64,000 nucleotides of DNA from Pseudomonas sp. KUIN-1 (GTDB lineage: Bacteria > Pseudomonadota > Gammaproteobacteria > Pseudomonadales > Pseudomonadaceae): assembly GCF_009176725.1 (NCBI RefSeq), contig NZ_AP020337.1, positions 1,178,001 to 1,242,000 on the forward strand. The letters are read 5' to 3'. Below are positions 46,273-56,139 of this stretch, in pieces (position 1 is the first letter of the stretch; each line of letters opens with the position of its first letter). Made by a program: the position numbers and the translations under genes. Below the pieces are notes generated by a model. The model made no database searches. It worked only from the letters and a program-made list of their open reading frames with translations, and was not told the DNA's origin.

Positions 46273-46752
46273 CGTATTCTCCTCGATTTTTCACGCCATA
46301 GATTGGCTGGATATTAATTTTGGCCAGCAGATGTCACGCGCTATCCCTTACGGCTAACAACGCCGTAGAACTAACGCAGGCATATTTAATGAGTGAGTGC
46401 CCAAAACAAGTAAGGCGAACTCAAATGACACTAAGTGCAAGCGGCAAGTAACCTGTCCTTTCGGTCAGGGCCCTGCTCTCCTTGGATGCAGTAAACCACT
46501 CCTTGTTCGACGATTGACGGCGGACCTCGGTGAGACTGCCTCTGGCGCTAGCCAGGGCCGTCCTGTTCGAATCCTGCGCGTCGCACCGGGCCGGCGCTTC
46601 GCCTGTCTACAACATCAACTAGTGATGTGAGTTTAGTTCTGGTACCTGACACCAGGGTCACCTGGACCTGGCTTCCTTGTCGGTAACTTCCCGTTTCCCA
46701 AGGCGACCTGTAAGTGATCTCTTACACGTCAGCCCAGAATTGTTACGGGATG

Positions 46753-46780
46753 TAGGAGCGTACGAATTCGCATTTAGTTC
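46753..46780 (-). promoter_or_regulatory. Candidate AlgU (sigma-22) promoter of algD
   Basis: On the minus strand GAACTA (46780-46775), 17 bp, then TCCTA (46757-46753). The AlgU consensus is GAACTT-N16/17-TCnnA, so the match lacks one -35 base. It would start transcription about 470 nt ahead of algD. Confidence 0.5.
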
Positions 46781-46891
46781 CTGGCCGCTCGTCCTGATTT
46801 GCGAATTTTGGTGTATCCGTTCTGTGACATACGCAGTATCGAGGTGATGGCTTTTTTCTTAAAAGCCTCGAATTGTAAGGGGTTTGGAGGG

Positions 46892-46938
46892 GTGGCAGTT
46901 GAAGTGCCACTACTGCAAAAATCTGAAATGCCACTACT
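46892..46938. repeat. Inverted and direct repeats far upstream of algD
   Basis: GTGGCA-N7-TGCCAC at 46892-46910, and TGCCACTACT at 46905-46914 repeated at 46929-46938, 24 bp apart. The spacing of about two helical turns suggests side-by-side protein binding. Which regulator, if any, is unknown. Confidence 0.6.
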
Positions 46939-47048
46939 TAAAAAAGTGGAATTTTTTTTTGGAAAAAATTGCACGCCAGTTAAGAGTCGAAAACTTGACG
47001 TTTGTCTGGCGTCATGAAGTTGGCATTCGGTGTTGGATCGTAGGACAG

Positions 47049-47076
47049 GTCGTGTAACAGCGCTCCGTTACACGAC
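47049..47076 (-). terminator. Hairpin downstream of yaaA
   Basis: A perfect 10-bp stem (GTCGTGTAAC/GTTACACGAC) with an 8-nt loop, 11 bp after the yaaA stop. No U-run follows. Confidence 0.5.
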
Positions 47077-47087
47077 GGTTACAGCCT

Positions 47088-47867
47088 CTAGTCTTCTGCG
47101 ATGTTGCGCAAAAACACCAACTTGTCGGGGGTCGACTGTTCGCGGTTGTAACGGTAGCCCTGTACATCGAACGCTTGTAATGCTTCGGGATCGTTGATGC
47201 GCTCTTCTATAACGAAGCGGCTCATCATGCCGCGAGCCTTTTTCGCATAGAAGCTGATGATCTTGTACTGCCCGTTCTTGAAGTCCTTGAACTCGGTGTC
47301 GATGATTCGCGCCTTGAGCGACGAACGTTTGACGGCAGAGAAGTATTCGGTAGAGGCCAGGTTGAGCAGCAGGTCGTCGCCCTGGTCAGCCAGCGCCTCA
47401 TTCAGCCATTCGCTGATTCGCGTGCCCCAGAAGGCGTAGAGGTCCTTGCCCCGAGCGTTGGCCAGTCGGGTGCCCATTTCCAGGCGGTAGGGCTGCATCA
47501 GGTCCAGCGGGCGCAACAGGCCGTACAGACCCGACAGCATGCGCAAGTGCCCCTGCGCGTAGTCGAGCTGCGCTTCGCTCAGCGTTTCCGCTTCCAGGCC
47601 CGTGTAGACATCACCCTTGAAGGCCAGCAGTGCCTGCTTGGCGTTGTCGAGGGTGAAGTCCGGGTTCCAGCTGCCAAAGCGCGCCGCGTTCAATCCGGCC
47701 AGCTTGTCGGACAGGTGCATCAGTTCGCTGATCTGCGCCGGCGTCAGTTCACGCAGCTGGTCGATCAGCTCTTGGGAATGGTCCAGGTACTGCGGCTGAG
47801 TGAAGCGGCCGGTCGTGGGCGGTGTCTCGAAATCGAGGGTTTTTGCCGGGGAAATCACCATCAGCAT
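47088..47867 (-). CDS. yaaA: Peroxide stress protein YaaA
   Basis: A 259-residue protein of the YaaA/UPF0246 (DUF328) family: [86 protein letters not shown]. In E. coli YaaA limits free iron and oxidative damage under peroxide stress. It is the nearest gene upstream of algD, on the same strand, but separated by 815 bp. Confidence 0.95.
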
Positions 47868-48069
47868 GAAGTCGTCTCCTTTTATCGTCCGTGGATTCTA
47901 GGGGCTGACAGCCTGCGACTCCAGCTATGGTGGCGATAGAGGTCGCTCCGCCGGAGATGGCAGCAGGACCTGCAGCTTTGTATGCGCGCCGACATAAGAA
48001 GCCAGGCACATATCAGCTATAGTGGCGCGCTGGTCATGACGTTAATGGTTGATCGAGAGGGCATCGGGT

Positions 48070-49248
48070 TTGCGTATCGTTTTAGCAGTGTGTGCAGGTC
48101 TGTTCTGGCTTCAGGCGCAGGCGGCAGCGCCGGTCATTGCCACCATTGACCGCAGCGTCTGGCCTGAGCGGCTCGAGACGCCGGGGTTGTTCGACGTCGC
48201 ATCGCGTGCGGAGATCCTCGCCTTTGCCCACGAGCTGTACCTCAGCGAAAAGCTCGACGAGGAAGGCCTCAAGCAGCGCCTCGGCCTGCGCTTCGTCAAC
48301 GTGCCGTCGTTGAACGTGGTTCGTCATCGGCTGTGGCTGCGTTTGCTGGAGAACTACCAGAACGCGCAAAAGAGCTGCGAGCAGGACGCCAATTTCTGTG
48401 TGCTGGTCGAGGACATGGACCAGTTGCGACAGCGCGCCGAGGAATATCAGGTATCCAACGATTCGTTCTATGCCAATTGGGCCAGACCCGGCGCCGCATT
48501 CCACCAGCGTTATCTGAACGAGCTGCTGTTCATGGCGGCCCTGTTTCCGCAGACCAGCAGCGAGATCGAGCGTTACAACTCCGATGAGATGAGTGGCGAC
48601 GAGATGCCGGATCGCACGTTCATGCTCAACTTCGAAAGCGGCCCGAGCCCGGCCGACGGTGGCACCGACTGGCTGGCCGACTTCATGCGCCAGCAGAAAA
48701 TGACCGCCACTTTCTTTGTGCTGGGCAAGAGCCTTCAGGAGCGTCTCGACAGCACGTCGGTTGCAGGTGTGCAGGCGCTGTATCGCCAGCAGTGTGTGGG
48801 CATTCAGGGCTGGGAGTACCGCTCGCACAGCCAGTGGCTGGACTGGCAGGACTCGGTGCGACGCAGCGCGGCATTGGTTCAGCAAGTGTTGCCGGACAAC
48901 TTCGTGCCGCTGTTTCGCCCACCTTATGGCCATCGACGTGCCGACAGCGGCGACTTCTTCCGCACCGAGCATTTGCGCGTGTCATTGTGGAATATCGATG
49001 CTGAAGACGACACCGGACGGCTTTCTGCAGAGCAGGTGGGCGACCGTGTACTGACCCTCATGCTGCTCTGGCGCAAAGGGACGGTGGTATTCCACGACGT
49101 GGCCAACAAGGCGCAGTCGGCGCTGCCATTGCTGCTGGCCAATACCGCGCAAAGCGAGTTGATCTGGGACGATTGCCGGAATATCTCTGAAGCGCCCGAG
49201 GAACAAGGGCTGCAGAGCAGTGAAGAGCCTGCGCCGGAAGCGGAATGA
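48070..49248 (+). CDS. Polysaccharide deacetylase-type exported protein
   Basis: A 392-residue protein with a signal peptide (MRIVLAVCAGLFWLQAQAAAP), a helical middle region, and a C-terminal NodB-like domain (about residues 185-370) with MLNFESGPSPADGGTDWLADFM, KMTATFFVLGKSL, FRPPYGHR, and TVVFHDVANKAQSALPLLL. The first Asp of the usual D-D motif is replaced in the NFESGPSP segment, so activity is uncertain. The start is TTG at 48070 with GAGAGGGC 8 bases ahead; no ATG is in frame nearby. Confidence 0.75.
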   Translation: MRIVLAVCAGLFWLQAQAAAPVIATIDRSVWPERLETPGLFDVASRAEILAFAHELYLSEKLDEEGLKQRLGLRFVNVPSLNVVRHRLWLRLLENYQNAQKSCEQDANFCVLVEDMDQLRQRAEEYQVSNDSFYANWARPGAAFHQRYLNELLFMAALFPQTSSEIERYNSDEMSGDEMPDRTFMLNFESGPSPADGGTDWLADFMRQQKMTATFFVLGKSLQERLDSTSVAGVQALYRQQCVGIQGWEYRSHSQWLDWQDSVRRSAALVQQVLPDNFVPLFRPPYGHRRADSGDFFRTEHLRVSLWNIDAEDDTGRLSAEQVGDRVLTLMLLWRKGTVVFHDVANKAQSALPLLLANTAQSELIWDDCRNISEAPEEQGLQSSEEPAPEAE

Positions 49249-49542
49249 AGGCAGATTCGGCGTGGGCGGACTTCCGACTTTAAACGTGCCGGGTACGTCC
49301 GCCAAGCCCTATTCGTCAGGCTGTGAAATAAACTTCAAAAAACTGTCAAAGAGCTTTTTTCTGTCATCCCTTTTGCTGTATTACGAATACAGACCGCCGA
49401 AACCTGCAACACAGGTGGCGTCTTCCAAGACCCACCTTGAGCGACATTTCTGCCCTGCCTGAAGGGGAGAATCCGGCGGCCTTTTCGTGGCGCAGTACTG
49501 TCGTGGTTCTGCGTCGCCCGGCTTCTACAAAGGTGAGCGAGT

Positions 49543-50937
49543 ATGGATGACCACGGACGCACCCCTTCCACCAACCAGCCAATCCTTTACGTGCTCGATA
49601 CCAACGTATTGATTCATGATCCAAACGCACTGCTGAACTTCGAAGAACACCACGTCGCCATCCCCATGACGGTTCTGGAGGAACTGGACAAACTCAAGGC
49701 CGGTAAGCATTCGGTTGCTGCCGAATGCCGCCAGGCCATCCGCCTGATCGACAAGACCCTGGGCGAAGCTTCGCCGGAGGAAGTCGAGAAGGGCGTGCCC
49801 ATCGACCGTGGTACAGGCGTGCTCAAGGGCTACCTGTCGATTTTGATGAGCAAACGCGAGGAACCCAACAGCCTGCTGCCCGAGCACCTGAACGACAACA
49901 TCATCATCAACCAATTGATTGACCTGCACGCGCGCAACAAGGACTTGAGCGTCGTGCTGGTGACCAAAGACATCAACATGCGCCTCAAGGCGCGCGCTTG
50001 CGGCATTGCTGCCGAGGATTACAGCACCGACCAATTGGTCGATGACGTTTCACTGTTGTCGCGTGGCTACCATGACATGACCGGTTCGTTCTGGGACCGC
50101 GTCAGCAAGGTCGACACCCGTCAGGAGCGCGGCCGTACCTGGCACCGCGTGCAGCTCACTGAAATGCTGCCGGCGGTTCATATCAACGAGTTCATTGTCG
50201 ATGAGCAGGGCTTCGTAGGCTGGATCAAGGGCGTCAAGAACGACGAGCTGCTGATTCTCGACATGCACCAGGAGCCTTTGCTGCATCAGGAGGCCTGGGG
50301 GCTGAAGCCACGCGACATCTATCAGGGGCTGGCGCTGTTCGCGCTGCTCGACCCGGATATTCATCTGGTCAACCTGTCAGGCGCTGCTGGCTCGGGTAAA
50401 ACCATTCTGGCCCTGGCCGCTGCCATCGAGCAGACCATGGTCACCAAGCGCTATCGGCGCATCATCGCCACCCGCAGCGTTCAGGGTCTGGATCAGGAAA
50501 TCGGTTTCCTGCCCGGCACCGAGGCGGAGAAGATGGAGCCATGGCTTGGCGCGATCACCGATAACCTCGAAGCGTTGCACATGGATGACGAAAACACCCA
50601 TGGCAGTGTCGACTACATCCTCAGCAAGGTGCCGTTGCAGTTCAAATCCCTCAACTACATTCGAGGTCGCAGCTTCCAGCAAAGCCTGATCCTGATCGAT
50701 GAATGTCAGAACCTGACCCCGCACCAGATGAAAACCATCATCACCCGTGCCGGCGCCGGTTCCAAAGTGGTCTGCCTGGGCAACCTGGCGCAGATCGACA
50801 CCCCTTACCTGTCGGCCACCAGTTCCGGGCTGACCTACCTGACGGAGCGCTTCAAGGACTTCCCTAACGGCGTGCACATCACCCTGCAAGGCGTGCCACG
50901 CTCGATACTGGCCGAATACGCGGAGAGTCATCTTTAG
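49543..50937 (+). CDS. PIN-PhoH family ATPase/RNase
   Basis: A 464-residue protein. Residues 10-155 form a PIN nuclease domain (YVLDTNVLIHDPNAL, VLEELDKLK, VVLVTKDINMRLKA); residues 240-460 form a PhoH ATPase with Walker A GAAGSGKT and Walker B LIDECQN followed by LTPHQMKTIITRAGAGSK. Members act as RNA helicase/nucleases; the physiological role in Pseudomonas is unclear. The 294-bp region before it (49249-49542) shows no gene. Confidence 0.92.
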   Translation: MDDHGRTPSTNQPILYVLDTNVLIHDPNALLNFEEHHVAIPMTVLEELDKLKAGKHSVAAECRQAIRLIDKTLGEASPEEVEKGVPIDRGTGVLKGYLSILMSKREEPNSLLPEHLNDNIIINQLIDLHARNKDLSVVLVTKDINMRLKARACGIAAEDYSTDQLVDDVSLLSRGYHDMTGSFWDRVSKVDTRQERGRTWHRVQLTEMLPAVHINEFIVDEQGFVGWIKGVKNDELLILDMHQEPLLHQEAWGLKPRDIYQGLALFALLDPDIHLVNLSGAAGSGKTILALAAAIEQTMVTKRYRRIIATRSVQGLDQEIGFLPGTEAEKMEPWLGAITDNLEALHMDDENTHGSVDYILSKVPLQFKSLNYIRGRSFQQSLILIDECQNLTPHQMKTIITRAGAGSKVVCLGNLAQIDTPYLSATSSGLTYLTERFKDFPNGVHITLQGVPRSILAEYAESHL

Positions 50938-50957
50938 CTGAAAAGCAGCTTTAAGTG

Positions 50958-51103
50958 GCAAGCTGCAAGCTGCAAGTGGGGAACTACGGTGTAAGTGGGG
51001 CCCTCGCTTGTAGCTTGTAGCTTGTAGCTTGTAGCTTGTAGCTTGTAGCTTGTAGCTTGCAGCTTGCAGCTTGCAGCTTGCAGCTTGCAGCTTGCAGCTT
51101 GCA
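50958..51103. repeat. 7-bp tandem repeat array upstream of moaC
   Basis: Seven copies of GCTTGTA (51006-51054) run directly into seven copies of GCTTGCA (51055-51103), 98 bp in all. A reverse-complement stretch, GCAAGCTGCAAGCTGCAAG, lies at 50958-50976 and can pair with the second half. The array ends 24 bp before the moaC ribosome site and is not translated. Confidence 0.95.
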
Positions 51104-51140
51104 GCTGCCACACTTCTTGCTTCTGCCAAGGAGTAACGTT

Positions 51141-51626
51141 GTGCTCACTCATCTCGATTCCCAGGGTCGCGCCAATATGGTCGATGTCACGGATAAAGCC
51201 GTGACGTCCCGAGAGGCGGTGGCCGAAGCTTTCGTACGCATGCTGCCGACGACGCTGCAAATGATCGTCAGCGGTGGTCATCCCAAGGGTGACGTGTTTG
51301 CCGTCGCGCGAATCGCCGGCATTCAGGCGGCGAAGAAAACCAGCGATCTGATCCCGCTTTGCCATCCGTTGATGCTCACCAGCATCAAGGTGCACCTCGC
51401 CGCCGAGGGTGATGATGCCGTGCGCATCACCGCGAGCTGCAAGCTGGCCGGGCAGACCGGTGTGGAAATGGAAGCCCTGACGGCTGCCAGTGTTGCCGCG
51501 CTGACCATTTACGACATGTGCAAGGCGGTAGACCGCGGCATGGTCATCGAGTCGGTCCGGCTGCTGGAAAAGCTGGGCGGCAAGAGCGGTCACTTCATTG
51601 CCGATCAGGCACAGGTTTCCTCATGA
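51141..51626 (+). CDS. moaC: Cyclic pyranopterin monophosphate synthase MoaC
   Basis: A 161-residue molybdenum-cofactor enzyme that, with MoaA, makes cyclic pyranopterin monophosphate. Motifs: [71 protein letters not shown]. The start is GTG at 51141 with AAGGAG 7 bases upstream. The frame is also open through the tandem repeat array, but that extension is not family sequence. The stop overlaps the moaD ATG. Confidence 0.95.
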   Translation: MLTHLDSQGRANMVDVTDKAVTSREAVAEAFVRMLPTTLQMIVSGGHPKGDVFAVARIAGIQAAKKTSDLIPLCHPLMLTSIKVHLAAEGDDAVRITASCKLAGQTGVEMEALTAASVAALTIYDMCKAVDRGMVIESVRLLEKLGGKSGHFIADQAQVSS

Positions 51627-51868
51627 AGGTTCAGGTTCAGTATTTTGCCCGTTACCGTGAAGTCCTGGGCCTGGACAGCGAGTCCGTTGAAGGCGAGTTC
51701 GCCACGCTGGACGCGTTGCGCCAGACGCTGCTGCAGCGCGGCGAGGTCTGGCAAGTGCTTGCCGAACAGAACCTGATGTGTGCTCGCAACCAGGAGCTGT
51801 GCAAGCCGACCGAACCATTGGCCGATGGCGATGAAGTCGCGTTCTTTCCGCCCGTGACCGGAGGTTGA
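51623..51868 (+). CDS. moaD: Molybdopterin synthase small subunit MoaD
   Basis: An 81-residue ubiquitin-fold sulfur carrier ([18 protein letters not shown]) with the C-terminal [14 protein letters not shown], whose Gly-Gly is thiocarboxylated. It donates sulfur to precursor Z within the MoaD-MoaE complex. ATGA overlap with moaC. Confidence 0.94.
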   Translation: MKVQVQYFARYREVLGLDSESVEGEFATLDALRQTLLQRGEVWQVLAEQNLMCARNQELCKPTEPLADGDEVAFFPPVTGG

Positions 51869-51870
51869 TG

Positions 51871-52320
51871 ATGAGCGTTCGTGTCCAGGCAGAGGCTTTC
51901 GACCCCGGCACTGAAGTCAACGCGCTGCATGCCGCGAATCTGGGCATCGGCGCGGTGGTCAGTTTTGTCGGCTATGTTCGGGATTTCAATGAAGGGCGTG
52001 AAGTGTGCGGCATGTTTCTCGAGCACTATCCGGGGATGACCGAAAAGGCACTGGCAAAAATCGTTACCGAGGCCGAACAGCGCTGGCCGTTGCTGCGCGT
52101 TGACGTACTGCATCGGGTTGGCGCGCTGGAGCCCGGCGAGCCGATCGTATTCGTCGGCGTTGCCAGCGCGCACCGTCAGGCGGCGTTCGAAGCCTGTGAT
52201 TTCGTCATGGACTACCTCAAGACCCGCGCGCCGTTCTGGAAGCGTGAAAACACGTCAGAAGGCACGCGCTGGGTCGAAGGTCGTCACAGCGATCACCAAG
52301 CGGCTGATCGCTGGAAGTAA
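51871..52320 (+). CDS. moaE: Molybdopterin synthase catalytic subunit MoaE
   Basis: A 149-residue subunit: GAVVSFVGYVRDFNEG, LEHYPGMTEKALAKI, HRVGALEPGEPIVFVGVASAHRQAAFEAC, and FWKRE with an active-site Lys. It converts cyclic pyranopterin monophosphate to molybdopterin. The ATG at 51871 has GGAGG 6 bases upstream; the adjacent ATG at 51868 is too close to that site. It converges with rhlB, leaving 3 bp. Confidence 0.94.
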   Translation: MSVRVQAEAFDPGTEVNALHAANLGIGAVVSFVGYVRDFNEGREVCGMFLEHYPGMTEKALAKIVTEAEQRWPLLRVDVLHRVGALEPGEPIVFVGVASAHRQAAFEACDFVMDYLKTRAPFWKRENTSEGTRWVEGRHSDHQAADRWK

Positions 52321-52323
52321 GCA

Positions 52324-53781
52324 TCAGGCGTTGCTGCGCACCACGGCCCTGAGCAGATGAGTCGGCGGCGTCTCGCAACTGATCTTGCGGCCCAGTTTTT
52401 CCTCGATGGCGGGCAACTGGTAAGAGTCATCCTCGCCGGCAAAACTGATCGACACGCCATCGGCGCCAGCGCGACCGGTACGGCCGATGCGGTGCACGTA
52501 ATCGTCCGGCACTTCGGGCAGGGTGAAGTTGATCACGTGGCTGATGCCGTCGATGTGAATGCCGCGACCGGCCACATCGGTGGCGACCAGCACGCGGATC
52601 TTGCCTTCGCGGAAGCCTTCAAGGGTCTTGATGCGCTTGTGCTGAGGCACATCGCCTGACAGCTGCGCCGCGTTCACGCCATCGCGCACCAGGCGCTCTT
52701 CGATGCGTCGGACTTCGTCCTTGCGGTTGGCGAAGACCATCACCCGTTCCCAACCGTTGTCGGTCACCAGGTTGTAGAGCAGCTTGTACTTGTCGGCACC
52801 GGCGACGGCATAGATATGCTGTTCGACGTTGTCGCTGGCAACATTCAACGATTCGATCTCGACGATGGAAGGGTCCGTCGTCCACTGCTTGGCGAGGTTC
52901 ATCACGTCTTCGGTGAAGGTCGCGGAGAACAGCAGGGTCTGGCGCTCACCCTTGTGCGGCGTCTGACGAATGATCTGGCGTACCTGCGGGATAAAGCCCA
53001 TGTCCAGCATGCGATCGGCTTCGTCGAGGACCATCACTTCGACCATGTCCAGATGCACTTCGCCGCGCTGGTTGAAGTCCAGCAGGCGGCCTGGCGTGGC
53101 GACCAGGATGTCGCAGTGGCGTGCTTCGAGTTGTTTGAGCTGCTTGTCGAAGTCCATGCCACCGACGAAGGTCATGACGTTCAGGTTGGTGTACTTGGTC
53201 AGGTCGGCGGCGTCCTTGGCGATCTGCACCACCAGCTCGCGGGTCGGAGCGATGATCAGCGCGCGCGGTTCACCCATGTAGCGTTCTGCAGGCGGCGGCG
53301 TCTGGGTCAGTTGCTCGATGATCGAGATCAGAAACGCAGCAGTCTTGCCGGTGCCGGTCTGGGCGCGTCCGATCGCATCCTTGCCCTTGAGGGTGAAGCC
53401 CAGTACGCCCGCCTGGATCGGTGTGCAGTACGGGAAACCCAGGTCCTGAATCGCGTGCATCAGTTCAGGCGCGAGGTTGAAGTCATGGAAGCGGGTCTTG
53501 CCTTCCTGCGGCTCGACGACGAAATCCTCGAGTTTCCATTCCGGGGCGGGCGGTTTGGCTACGCGTTCGCGGCGCGGGCGCTCGGCCCTTGGCTTGTCGG
53601 TGCGCGGCGCTCTGGCTTTGGAGGGCTCGCTGGTCGTGTCCAGAGCCTGAGTCTGGACAGCATGATCCGGTGTGTCGCCTGTGGCAGCGGGAGAGGCGGG
53701 AATAGAGGTTATCGGAGTAGGCGCAGGCTGCTCAGCCTCGCTCTTACCGAACATCTTTTTAAGTGCTTTGAGCACGGTCAT
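52324..53781 (-). CDS. rhlB: DEAD-box ATP-dependent RNA helicase RhlB
   Basis: A 485-residue helicase. A basic, low-complexity N-terminal extension (residues 1-85, rich in Pro, Arg, Lys) precedes the core: [10 protein letters not shown] (Q motif), AQTGTGKT (I), [10 protein letters not shown] (Ia), VATPGRLLD (Ib), [13 protein letters not shown] (II), FSATF (III), [13 protein letters not shown] (V), [10 protein letters not shown] (VI). RhlB helps the RNA degradosome unwind mRNA. The gap upstream to the next gene is 115 bp. Confidence 0.92.
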   Translation of the reverse strand: MTVLKALKKMFGKSEAEQPAPTPITSIPASPAATGDTPDHAVQTQALDTTSEPSKARAPRTDKPRAERPRRERVAKPPAPEWKLEDFVVEPQEGKTRFHDFNLAPELMHAIQDLGFPYCTPIQAGVLGFTLKGKDAIGRAQTGTGKTAAFLISIIEQLTQTPPPAERYMGEPRALIIAPTRELVVQIAKDAADLTKYTNLNVMTFVGGMDFDKQLKQLEARHCDILVATPGRLLDFNQRGEVHLDMVEVMVLDEADRMLDMGFIPQVRQIIRQTPHKGERQTLLFSATFTEDVMNLAKQWTTDPSIVEIESLNVASDNVEQHIYAVAGADKYKLLYNLVTDNGWERVMVFANRKDEVRRIEERLVRDGVNAAQLSGDVPQHKRIKTLEGFREGKIRVLVATDVAGRGIHIDGISHVINFTLPEVPDDYVHRIGRTGRAGADGVSISFAGEDDSYQLPAIEEKLGRKISCETPPTHLLRAVVRSNA

Positions 53782-53896
53782 CTCATCAATTGGTTAAGGA
53801 ATGTACGCCGAGCAGTGTAAAGCAAGAACCGTGCTCGGCGTAGTGCCATCCATGGCGAGCTACAAAAGCGGTCCGTCGCAAGGGGTTCAGAGCGCT

Positions 53897-55040
<1,144 letters not shown>

Positions 55041-56069
55041 ATGAAGATGTTGAAATCCACCGTGGCTGTCGTCACTGCCTTGGCCGCATTTGGTGTGATC
55101 GGGGCTGCAAACGCCGGTACCACCCTTGACGCTATCAAGAAGAAAGGTTTTATCCAGTGCGGCGTCAGCGATGGCCTGCCAGGGTTTTCCGTTCCAGACT
55201 CCACCGGCAAGATCACCGGTATCGATGCTGACGTCTGCCGCGCAGTAGCCGCCGCAGTATTCGGCGACGCCACCAAGGTCAAGTTCAGCCAGCTGAACGC
55301 CAAGGAGCGCTTCACCGCACTGCAATCGGGCGAGATCGACATCCTTTCGCGTAACACCACCTGGACCAGCTCCCGCGACGCGGGCATGGGCCTGGTGTTC
55401 ACCGGCGTGACTTACTACGACGGTATCGGCTTCCTGGTAAACAACAAACTCGGCGTCAATAGCGCCAAGGAACTGGACGGTGCAACCATCTGCATCCAGG
55501 CCGGTACCACTACCGAGCTGAACGTCTCCGACTACTTCCGCTCGAACGGCCTGAAATACACCCCGATCACCTTCGACACCTCCGACGAAAGCGCCAAGTC
55601 GCTGGAAGGCGGCCGTTGCGACGTACTGACTTCCGACCAGTCGCAACTTTACGCGCAGCGCAGCAAGCTGGCCAAGCCGGACGATTACATCGTGCTGCCT
55701 GAAGTGATCTCCAAGGAGCCTCTGGGCCCTGTCGTGCGTAAAGGCGACGAAGAGTGGTTCTCGATCGTGCGCTGGACCCTGTTCGCCATGCTCAACGCCG
55801 AAGAAGCCAAAATCACTTCCAAGAACGTCGAAGCTGAAGCCAAGTCGACCAAGAACCCTGACGTAGCCCGTATGCTGGGTGCTGACGGTACTTATGGTCA
55901 GGACCTCAAGCTGCCGAAAGACTGGGTCGTGCAGATCGTCAAGCAGGTCGGCAACTACGGCGAAGTGTTCGAACGCAACCTGGGCGAAGGCACCCCGCTG
56001 AAAATCAAGCGTGGCCAGAACGCTCTGTGGAATGCCGGTGGCATCCAGTACGCTCCACCTATTCGTTGA
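55041..56069 (+). CDS. aapJ: Amino-acid ABC transporter substrate-binding protein
   Basis: A 342-residue periplasmic binding protein with a signal peptide (ALAAFGVIGAANAGTTL). KGFIQCGVSDGLPGFSV, ADVCRAVAAAVFGDATKVKF and LQSGEIDILSRNTTWTSSRDAGMG are typical of the AapJ/general L-amino acid branch. It captures amino acids and delivers them to AapQM. First gene of a four-gene operon. Confidence 0.93.
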   Translation: MKMLKSTVAVVTALAAFGVIGAANAGTTLDAIKKKGFIQCGVSDGLPGFSVPDSTGKITGIDADVCRAVAAAVFGDATKVKFSQLNAKERFTALQSGEIDILSRNTTWTSSRDAGMGLVFTGVTYYDGIGFLVNNKLGVNSAKELDGATICIQAGTTTELNVSDYFRSNGLKYTPITFDTSDESAKSLEGGRCDVLTSDQSQLYAQRSKLAKPDDYIVLPEVISKEPLGPVVRKGDEEWFSIVRWTLFAMLNAEEAKITSKNVEAEAKSTKNPDVARMLGADGTYGQDLKLPKDWVVQIVKQVGNYGEVFERNLGEGTPLKIKRGQNALWNAGGIQYAPPIR

Positions 56070-56139
56070 TTGACCCGGCGCCCGACAGGCTTCCCAGCCT
56101 GTCGGGCGTTGTTCTGTTGGATTTTTCCTGGGGCATTTC

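Larger units (their letters stand above)
46273..47087. promoter_or_regulatory. 815-bp algD upstream regulatory region
   Basis: No gene is supported here. On the minus strand it holds an AlgU-like promoter candidate (46753-46780), about 470 nt of mRNA leader, and further upstream an inverted repeat and a direct repeat of TGCCACTACT (46892-46938). An unusually long leader and distant operator sites are also known for P. aeruginosa algD. Confidence 0.7.

Noticed and set aside
46501..46520. AlgR site near algD
   Set aside because: TTGTTCGAC has only partial similarity to the CCGTTCGTC core; not strong enough to report.
46397..46630. Possible small plus-strand gene in the algD leader
   Set aside because: The 77-residue translation resembles no family, has no ribosome site and lies in the expected algD mRNA leader on the opposite strand.
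51006..51103. CRISPR-like array
   Set aside because: The units are 7 bp and contiguous, with no spacers and no cas genes; it is a simple tandem repeat.
51057..51140. N-terminal extension of MoaC through the tandem repeat
   Set aside because: The extension would be a low-complexity peptide, MoaC family sequence starts at the GTG at 51141, and that codon has an AAGGAG ribosome site.
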